From Bacteriovoracaceae bacterium UBA7317 (lineage in GTDB: Bacteria > Bdellovibrionota > Bacteriovoracia > Bacteriovoracales > Bacteriovoracaceae): DNA of 10,853 nt. The translations under genes were made by a program, and so were the position numbers. Shown one piece after another: positions 1 through 5,544 of this stretch. Positions within the stretch are counted from its first letter, which is position 1. Each line of letters opens with the position of its first letter. Under the pieces are notes generated by a model, which saw only the letters and a program-made list of their open reading frames with translations, had not been told where the DNA came from and searched no databases. The stretch covers positions 1 through 10,853 of the forward strand of contig DKQD01000009.1 of NCBI GenBank assembly GCA_002474345.1, written 5' to 3'.

Positions 1-1
1 T

Positions 2-1189
2 TATATTGTACACGCTAAAAGAACGCCTATAGGTAGAATTAATGGATCTCTCTCTGATATTAGAGTTGATGACTTAATGGCCGTGCTCGTTCAAGACCTG
101 AAGAATTCTTTGAACTTTGATCCTTCAGAAATCGACGATGTCATAGTGGGTTGTGCAAATCAAGCGGGAGAGGACAATAGAAATATTGCCCGCATGTCTC
201 TTCTTCTAGGTGGACTGCCTTTTTCTGTTCCAGGCACAACCATTAACCGCTTATGTGGATCCTCCCTCGATGCCGTTATGGGAGCTGTAGCTAGAATTTC
301 CAGCGGGTTTGGTGAATGTATAGTTGTCGGTGGGGTTGAAGGCATGACAAGAGCTCCCTACGCTTTAAGCAAATCTTCGGGGCCTTACGGTAGAGGACAA
401 AAGCTTTTTGACACATCATTTGGGTGGAGGTTTCCAAATCCTAAAATGAAAGAAATGTTCCCTTTATGGAGTATGGGTGAAACGGCTGAAGAAGTTGCGT
501 CCCTTCTCAACATCCCTAGAGAAGACCAAGATAAATTTGCCCTTGATTCCCACCGTAAAGCTGTCGATGCAATGGATTCCGGGCGCTTTAACGAAGAAGT
601 TGTTCCCGTTGAAATCAAAAAGAGAAAAGAAACAATAACAGTTTCAAAAGATGAAGGACCAAGGAAAGACACCTCAATAGAAAAATTGTCCTCACTTAAA
701 CCTGTTTTTCGAGAGGGTGGTAGTGTGACGGCCGGTAATGCCTCTAGCCTTAATGATGGTGCTTCTCTTGTCATGGTTGTATCCAAAGAGTTTTTAGATA
801 AACATAATTTAAAGCCATTAGCTCAAGTCACTGGGGCAGCAGTCAAAGGTCTTCATCCAAACACCATGGGACTAGGTCCAGTCGAATCAACCAAAGAGCT
901 TTGCAGAAAATTTGGAATGACTCCTCAGGACTTTGATGTTGTTGAACTTAACGAAGCATTTGCGGCACAAAGTTTGGGTTGCCTAAAAGAGTTGGAAATA
1001 GACCCCAAAATAGTCAACCTTAATGGTGGTTCAATTGCATTAGGACACCCTCTCGGATGTTCAGGGACTAGAATCCTGACTACTCTGATCCACATAATGT
1101 CTAAAGATAAAAACCTTAAAAATGGTTTGGCCACGATGTGCATAGGTGTTGGCCAAGGAATTTCTCTAAGTATTAAAAATTGTGTTTAA
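2..1189 (+). CDS. Thiolase (acetyl-CoA acyltransferase, 3-oxoadipyl-CoA thiolase-like), 5' partial
   Basis: Thiolases cleave or condense 3-oxoacyl-CoA with CoA in the cytoplasm. The reading frame is open from base 2. The 25 codons before the ATG at 77 read as a normal thiolase N-terminus (VHAKRTPIGRINGSL), so that ATG is internal and the true start lies left of the window. All three catalytic elements are visible: the nucleophilic Cys in NRLCGSS (codon 254-256), the His in ALGHPLGCSG (codon 1046-1048) and the C-terminal Cys in MCIGVGQG (codon 1139-1141). NEAFAAQ is also present. The stretches GCANQAGEDNRN and GWRFPNP resemble the PcaF/PaaJ (3-oxoadipyl-CoA thiolase) branch more than the biosynthetic acetoacetyl-CoA thiolases. 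No aromatic-degradation genes are visible here, so the substrate is open; fatty-acid breakdown is equally possible. The gene ends in a hairpin terminator. The thiolase call is very secure; the substrate is not. Confidence 0.95.
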   Translation, partial: YIVHAKRTPIGRINGSLSDIRVDDLMAVLVQDLKNSLNFDPSEIDDVIVGCANQAGEDNRNIARMSLLLGGLPFSVPGTTINRLCGSSLDAVMGAVARISSGFGECIVVGGVEGMTRAPYALSKSSGPYGRGQKLFDTSFGWRFPNPKMKEMFPLWSMGETAEEVASLLNIPREDQDKFALDSHRKAVDAMDSGRFNEEVVPVEIKKRKETITVSKDEGPRKDTSIEKLSSLKPVFREGGSVTAGNASSLNDGASLVMVVSKEFLDKHNLKPLAQVTGAAVKGLHPNTMGLGPVESTKELCRKFGMTPQDFDVVELNEAFAAQSLGCLKELEIDPKIVNLNGGSIALGHPLGCSGTRILTTLIHIMSKDKNLKNGLATMCIGVGQGISLSIKNCV

Positions 1190-1225
1190 TTAATGAGAAC
1201 ATTCTTTCCCATTAATGGTTTTTTT
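1189..1225 (+). terminator. Rho-independent terminator after the thiolase
   Basis: Arms 1189-1195 (ATTAATG) and 1210-1216 (CATTAAT) pair over 7 bp. After one A/C mismatch, GAA 1197-1199 pairs with TTC 1206-1208 around a 6-nt loop. Two G bases and a run of seven T (1219-1225) follow. The stem begins at the last base of the thiolase stop codon, so the thiolase and the downstream gene are probably separate transcripts. Confidence 0.75.
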
Positions 1226-1238
1226 AGACCAAATTGAT

Positions 1239-1244
1239 TATAAT
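1239..1244 (+). promoter_or_regulatory. Candidate -10 box for the 295-residue CheX-like gene
   Basis: A perfect TATAAT lies 41 bases ahead of the ATG at 1286, just after the thiolase terminator, and would give a leader of roughly 35 nt. The hexamer 17 bp upstream (TGGTTT, 1216-1221) is a poor -35 match and overlaps the terminator, so only the -10 is supported. Confidence 0.4.
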
Positions 1245-1285
1245 TTTATGGTAGTTCGTGATTGTCTAAGGATTAGGGACAAAAG

Positions 1286-2173
1286 ATGCCAAAATTTATC
1301 TTCTCAAACTCTAGTTATCTTGTATCCTTTAATACGCCTCAGGAAGTTAAAGAGATAAATAAAAAACTGGCGAAAGAGAAAAAGTTTAAAGTTGCAGAAG
1401 TATACGATATCGATGAGTTCTTAGATACAATTGATAGGGTTAAGTACTTCATCGACATTTATCTATTTCTTGACGGAATTGATCAGGACACCCTAAATAT
1501 TCTTTTTAATGCGCTTGGTCCCCTTAAGCTGGACTTCATCCTTTTCAACCCCTCAACAGACCTAGACATACCTGAGAAGCATCATGAAAAGATTGTCTTT
1601 GGTGACTTTAATGAAGACTTTATGAAAGCTTCTTTTTCTGTTAGAGATCGTTCAAGGATGCCGGGAGGACTCAACAAATTTTCAGTATCTTGTGCCAATT
1701 ATATTTTCCCATTTATATTCAAAGATATTCAAACAGTCTGGACTTTAGATAGCGGACCTGGAATTGAAGAATGCGATTACATGACCATTTGTGAAAACTC
1801 TTTTGAGTCAACAACAGGTCGATTCGTTTTAAGGGTTAACGAGGAAAATTTAAGGTCAAACTCGGAAACGCTTCAAGGTGAAACAGAAGGTAAGCTAGAA
1901 GACTACTTCCGAGAATTCATGAATCAATATATTGGTATAGTAAACTATAATTTTACCAAAATAGATATAAAAGCCAAAATATCAATACCCCAATCCTACG
2001 ATAGAAATTCACGAGTCAATTTTGGTAAAATATACTTTCCAGAAATCGTACTAAGGGAAGAGAAAAACATCTTTTCGCTAACTCTCGGTTATATTGACCA
2101 TGAAGGAAAGAAACTTTTCGACCTTACAGAAGTCCCTTTTACTCCACCTAGTTCAGACGTAGAGTTTCTATAA
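1286..2173 (+). CDS. CheX/CheC-like phosphatase-fold protein with a distinct N-terminal region
   Basis: This 295-residue soluble protein has no signal peptide or membrane segment. The start is set by AGGGA at 1275-1279, 6 nt before the ATG. Residues 206-213 (DYFREFMN) fit the CheC/CheX/FliY active-site pattern D-x3-E-x2-N, with E210 and N213 as the predicted catalytic pair. Gly follows at N+4 and Pro235 lies after 21 residues, exactly the spacing in the two CheX-like proteins of this window. In known members this pair removes phosphate from CheY-P. The C-terminus ends SSDVEFL, like the EIDFL ends of those two proteins. Residues 1-115 are a separate region of apparently alternating strands and helices. 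It could be a degenerate receiver domain, but the usual acidic pocket is not evident. The gene converges on the neighbouring kinase gene. The function is inferred from the motif only, and overall similarity to CheX outside it is weak. Confidence 0.6.
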   Translation: MPKFIFSNSSYLVSFNTPQEVKEINKKLAKEKKFKVAEVYDIDEFLDTIDRVKYFIDIYLFLDGIDQDTLNILFNALGPLKLDFILFNPSTDLDIPEKHHEKIVFGDFNEDFMKASFSVRDRSRMPGGLNKFSVSCANYIFPFIFKDIQTVWTLDSGPGIEECDYMTICENSFESTTGRFVLRVNEENLRSNSETLQGETEGKLEDYFREFMNQYIGIVNYNFTKIDIKAKISIPQSYDRNSRVNFGKIYFPEIVLREEKNIFSLTLGYIDHEGKKLFDLTEVPFTPPSSDVEFL

Positions 2174-2174
2174 T

Positions 2175-2214
2175 AAAAAAAGCATCCCTATTCTTTCAAA
2201 TAAAGATGCCTTTT
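2175..2214. terminator. Bidirectional terminator between convergent genes
   Basis: GCATC (2182-2186) pairs with GATGC (2205-2209) around an 18-nt loop that may fold further. Seven A bases (2175-2181) lie on one side and four T bases (2211-2214) on the other. Read leftwards, the hairpin runs into U7, so it best fits the end of the minus-strand kinase transcript; it may also serve the plus-strand gene. It fills most of the 53-bp gap. Confidence 0.65.
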
Positions 2215-2226
2215 CAAAAATGTCCC

Positions 2227-4824
2227 TCAGAAATTATCAAGGGCCCTGAAAATTGATTCTATTTTTCTTCTTAGATCTTTTTGGATGCTTGCTTTTGATG
2301 AACCCAAAGTAAGATTTAAATCCCCAGAGTTAGAAGGAGTTGTCAAAACCATTAGGTTTGTTTGTATGTTTGGCTTATTAGAAATATTTATAGGAAGGTC
2401 TAATTCAGCTTTCACTTGCTCAATTTTTTCTTTGGTGCTTTGAGCATCGACTTCACTTATTGTTTTTTCAAAGGCGATATTTATTTCAGGTATCTCAGTT
2501 TTTGTTAATAAGTTACCAAAGGAAACCTCTAATTTATTTCCATCCAAATTTATATTCCCACCATGTTGCCTTAAATATTCCTGGCAGAAATTCAATGGAC
2601 GATTAAATTCAGCGAGTTTCTTTTTATCCTTACCTTGCTTTTTGGCATGGACATGACAAATAATTTTTGTTCCGTTTCTAGAAACTTTAAAATTATAATC
2701 TCCTCCACCTTTAACAAAACTTCCAACATATGTCGTCAAACTTAAAATGATTCTGGAAATATCTCCATAGATAATTCCTTTATCAAGCTCTTCAATTCCT
2801 TCCTCATCAAAGGATAAGTTGGCATTCTTTTCTTTCCCAGTTTGGATAATATTTTTTACTATGATCTCTTTAAATTTTTTCAACGGGAAAACAGTTCTAT
2901 TTATTTCAGATTTTTTTCCACTTTTCATCTTAAGAACAAAAGTTGTGCCTTTTCCCTCAATAGAATCTAGAGCTATCGAACCTTCAAGTTCTTTCATTCT
3001 TTCCGCTACAACATCCATTCCTACGCCTCTTCCACTGACGTCAGTTACATTTTCTGCGGTAGAAAAACCTGGCTCGAACACAAGGTTAAGTAACTCTTCT
3101 TTGCTAATGTCAGGAACTTTATCGAGGTCGATTATTTTTTTCTTCACAGCATTTTTTACAATGGAAGAAAAAGATATTCCAGCACCATCATCTGATACTT
3201 TTATATCAAGAAATCCAGATTTTCCTTCCCGAATAACAATATCAATTTGGCCCGCCCTTTCTTTACCCATCATCTCTCTATCGTCAGGCATTTCAATGCC
3301 ATGACCAACACAGTTGTTAAGAATATGAAGTAAGGACTCGCTTAAAGACGATTTGGCATATTCTTCAACAGTCACCTCATCGAATTGAAAATTAAAATTA
3401 ACTTCTTTCCCTAATTTTTCTGCTGTTTTATCCACCTGAACGGATAACTTATCTTTGAGATCGTCTAGATTGGAGAAGTTAATAGACTTTATTGCTAACA
3501 TCATTCTTTCAGCTTTAAGTGGATCATCACCTAATTTTCCTGCATTTAAAATTCTGCTATACCTTTCAAATAAGTCTGAAACATCATCATCTAAATTAGA
3601 GTTCTTTCCCTCTTCCTTATTAACTTTCATTAAAGAATTATAGAGAGACTCTATTTCACTCCACTCATTTTTAATACCCTGTATGCTTTCCCCAATTTCA
3701 GTCCATTTGCCGTCATTTTCTGGTTTATTTTTATCCAAGACAAAAGTTTCAAGCTCATGGGAAAGATTGGTAAGAAAATCAAAACCTGCAACTCTTGCAT
3801 TACCTTTTATTCCATGGAGGGAGTTACAGAGCTCTCTAGACTCTTTTGCTTCAATATGAGGTTCAAGTTTTTCCATTAGAGCGTTAATTTCCTTCACAAA
3901 TAGGGGAAGCATATTTTGGTCTGATTTCTTAATTTGAAGAATTCTTGCAATACTCTGATCTTCCAACATCTGTGTGTCTTTTAATGCTTCCTCACTTTGG
4001 ATAATTTTTGTTCTATCCTCGCAAATAATGAGTAATCTTTTTACAGATCCGCTATAAACAACTGGTTGATAACTTATCCCTAACCATCTCCCCCCATCCA
4101 AATTATTATCAATTGGATACCAGACTTGAGTTGGAAAAGTAGATTTCAAAGATTCGAAGATAAGCTCATTTTCACCTATCGATGCTTTTATATTGTTAAC
4201 ACCTTCCTTCTCTTCAGGTGTTCCATTTGCAGACGTATAGCTGAAAAGAACTTCTTCAAAATTCTTTCCTTCCAAATCTTTTCTATCGAGCAGATATTCC
4301 GTAAATTGAGAATATTGGGGATCAATAGTTTTATCAGAACTGACCGTCAAAATTCCTAGCGGAATACTTGAAAATATTTCCATGAGCTGTTTTTCTTTTT
4401 TTCTAAGCTCTGAAATATCTTCACCGACTATAGAGTAAAAATCTCTATCATTTTTTTTACTCGGAGAAAATTTTGAAATATACCAGTAAAAGGATTTGCT
4501 CTCATCATCCTTCTTACTTTCAAGCTCTAGTTCAAATTGTTCATCTTTTCCGTCACTATCTTTTACATCTATAATTTTTTTCTGGAATATATTCCAAGCT
4601 TCTTGACTAAAAATAGAAGAAAGATCTTTTTCAATGATTTCTTCTAATTCGCAATCAAAAATTCCAGAAAGAAACAAATTCCCTCTGAGAATTTTTGCCT
4701 TTTCATCGACAATGGCGAAAACACCGGGGAGTTTGTCCAAAAGCTCATCATTATGAGACTTTGATTGCTCTACAATAGTTAATATTTTGTGAGTAGCCTG
4801 AAGGTCCTTATTAATTTCGCTCAT
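2227..4824 (-). CDS. CheA-like hybrid sensor kinase, PAS-PAS-Hpt-HATPase (module 1)
   Basis: This 865-residue protein is predicted to be cytoplasmic, as no signal peptide or membrane helix is visible. Domains in order: PAS about 25-140, ending in a PAC-type GEDISEL; PAS about 147-272; a helical linker; an Hpt domain about 300-400 with SLHGIKGNARVAGF, in which His337 is the predicted phosphorylation site; a helical segment about 430-470; and a CheA-type HATPase about 475-633. The HATPase has its N-box at 500-509 (N504, H508), the G1 box DDGAG at 545-549 and the G2 box GRGVGMD at 598-604. The N-box departs from CheA's RNxxDHG (N503 for Arg, G507 for Asp). No CheW-like P5 domain follows. Residues about 645-772 instead resemble a degenerate second HATPase, and about 90 unassigned residues end the protein. 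The start overlaps the stop of the CheX-like gene by 4 nt. The protein is probably a sensory kinase balanced by that phosphatase; its signal and response regulator are unknown. Confidence 0.88.
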   Translation of the reverse strand: MSEINKDLQATHKILTIVEQSKSHNDELLDKLPGVFAIVDEKAKILRGNLFLSGIFDCELEEIIEKDLSSIFSQEAWNIFQKKIIDVKDSDGKDEQFELELESKKDDESKSFYWYISKFSPSKKNDRDFYSIVGEDISELRKKEKQLMEIFSSIPLGILTVSSDKTIDPQYSQFTEYLLDRKDLEGKNFEEVLFSYTSANGTPEEKEGVNNIKASIGENELIFESLKSTFPTQVWYPIDNNLDGGRWLGISYQPVVYSGSVKRLLIICEDRTKIIQSEEALKDTQMLEDQSIARILQIKKSDQNMLPLFVKEINALMEKLEPHIEAKESRELCNSLHGIKGNARVAGFDFLTNLSHELETFVLDKNKPENDGKWTEIGESIQGIKNEWSEIESLYNSLMKVNKEEGKNSNLDDDVSDLFERYSRILNAGKLGDDPLKAERMMLAIKSINFSNLDDLKDKLSVQVDKTAEKLGKEVNFNFQFDEVTVEEYAKSSLSESLLHILNNCVGHGIEMPDDREMMGKERAGQIDIVIREGKSGFLDIKVSDDGAGISFSSIVKNAVKKKIIDLDKVPDISKEELLNLVFEPGFSTAENVTDVSGRGVGMDVVAERMKELEGSIALDSIEGKGTTFVLKMKSGKKSEINRTVFPLKKFKEIIVKNIIQTGKEKNANLSFDEEGIEELDKGIIYGDISRIILSLTTYVGSFVKGGGDYNFKVSRNGTKIICHVHAKKQGKDKKKLAEFNRPLNFCQEYLRQHGGNINLDGNKLEVSFGNLLTKTEIPEINIAFEKTISEVDAQSTKEKIEQVKAELDLPINISNKPNIQTNLMVLTTPSNSGDLNLTLGSSKASIQKDLRRKIESIFRALDNF

Positions 4825-5396
4825 AAGAAATCGATCTCCTCTTCTTCTTCTTCCTCAATATTAATGTCTACATCGTTTAAAAGACTCTGATTAAAAACCT
4901 CAACTATATTAGTGCAAAGAACTCCAACGCCACCACTTTCTATTCTAAATTTATCCTCAATAATAGATTCTTTATCTTGTCTTTCAAAAAAAACTTCATC
5001 AAAACCTCTAATCACTAGAGGTAAACTTATCCCTACATCTATTGATTGGTCTTCAAATATCTTTTTTATATATCCCGCAGATAAATTACAGAATTCTTTT
5101 ATGAAATCTTTAGCTTGTCGAATTTCTAGTTTCTCTGGATTAATCCCATAAATCGGTGATGCCATTTTTCTGGAAGATTTTATATTAAAGTGTACTTTTA
5201 AAGTTATTCTAAGGGCTTTACCAGAAACTAGTATTAAAGCCATCCAGTGATCATAAACGTCTCTTTTTAATTGAGATGTTTCTAAAAGAATATAATTTTC
5301 ATTCTGAGCAGCTCTTTTGAACCGATCTATAGAAACATTTCTGACTAAGTCCCTCATTCTTTTTAAACACTCAGGATCTATTTGAGCTTCAGTCAT
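4821..5396 (-). CDS. CheX-like phosphatase of module 1
   Basis: This soluble protein of 191 residues (195 if the earlier ATG at 5408 is used) belongs to the CheX/CheC/FliY fold family, which dephosphorylates CheY-type regulators. Counting from 5396, D97-x3-E101-x2-N104 (DFIKEFCNLSAG) is followed by Pro126 in ISLPLVIRG; E101 and N104 are the predicted catalytic pair. I chose 5396 because the protein then has the same length as its paralogue at 8133-8708 and every motif residue has the same number. AAGGA (5408-5412) also lies 11 nt before 5396 but touches the ATG at 5408. The C-terminus is seven Glu followed by IDFL. The stop TGA overlaps the kinase ATG (ATGA), and the last two Glu codons form that kinase's Shine-Dalgarno site. 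Only one active-site copy is present, as in CheX. Residues about 20-90 are conserved with the paralogue but not assigned. Confidence 0.8.
   Translation of the reverse strand: MTEAQIDPECLKRMRDLVRNVSIDRFKRAAQNENYILLETSQLKRDVYDHWMALILVSGKALRITLKVHFNIKSSRKMASPIYGINPEKLEIRQAKDFIKEFCNLSAGYIKKIFEDQSIDVGISLPLVIRGFDEVFFERQDKESIIEDKFRIESGGVGVLCTNIVEVFNQSLLNDVDINIEEEEEEEIDFL
4836..4841 (-). promoter_or_regulatory. Shine-Dalgarno site of kinase 1 inside the CheX-like coding sequence
   Basis: GAGGAG, the last two Glu codons of the poly-Glu tail, lies 11 nt before the kinase ATG (4822-4824). Most earlier Glu codons of the run are GAA. The arrangement supports translational coupling through the ATGA overlap at 4821-4824. 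Confidence 0.6.
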
Positions 5397-5436
5397 AAAA
5401 ACGTCCATCCTTGGTTAAACTTTATAGAGCTAACTA

Positions 5437-5442
5437 ATAATA
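5437..5442 (-). promoter_or_regulatory. Weak candidate -10 box for module 1
   Basis: TATTAT on the minus strand lies about 40 bases ahead of the preferred start at 5396. TATAAA (5421-5426) is an alternative. Neither has a recognisable -35 at 16-18 bp. A promoter is expected in this gap because a strong terminator separates it from module 2, but its exact position is uncertain. Confidence 0.25.
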
Positions 5443-5490
5443 GAATTGTTTTTTACTTCTTGGCCATGGCTTTATTTGAATTTGTTAGGC

Positions 5491-5523
5491 AAAAAAAAAG
5501 CCTCCAAATTGGAGGCTTTTTTT
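5491..5523 (-). terminator. Strong rho-independent terminator separating the two modules
   Basis: GCCTCC (5500-5505) and GGAGGC (5511-5516) form a 6-bp GC-rich stem with loop AAATT. Nine A bases (5491-5499) lie to the left and seven T bases (5517-5523) to the right. For the leftward transcript of module 2 the hairpin is followed by U9. It is symmetrical and could work in both directions, but only minus-strand genes flank it. Confidence 0.9.
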
Positions 5524-5544
5524 AAAATAAGATTTTTATTTTTT

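Noticed and set aside
385..786. Minus-strand open frame of 133 codons inside the thiolase
   Set aside because: It is opposite conserved thiolase sequence, has no recognisable domain, and fits a chance frame.
2819..3304. Plus-strand open frame of 161 codons opposite the kinase 1 ATPase region
   Set aside because: It is antisense to a strongly supported coding sequence. A similar shadow occurs at 6188-6373 opposite the same part of kinase 2, as expected from the paralogy.
5417..5424. TAAAGTTT on the minus strand, resembling the -35 of flagellar sigma-28 promoters
   Set aside because: The sequence 11 bases downstream (GACGTTTT) does not match GCCGATAA, and the site is too close to the start codon.
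5463..5470. GCCATGGC palindrome in the gap before module 1
   Set aside because: It is only 8 bp and isolated, with no counterpart upstream of module 2; chance is likely.
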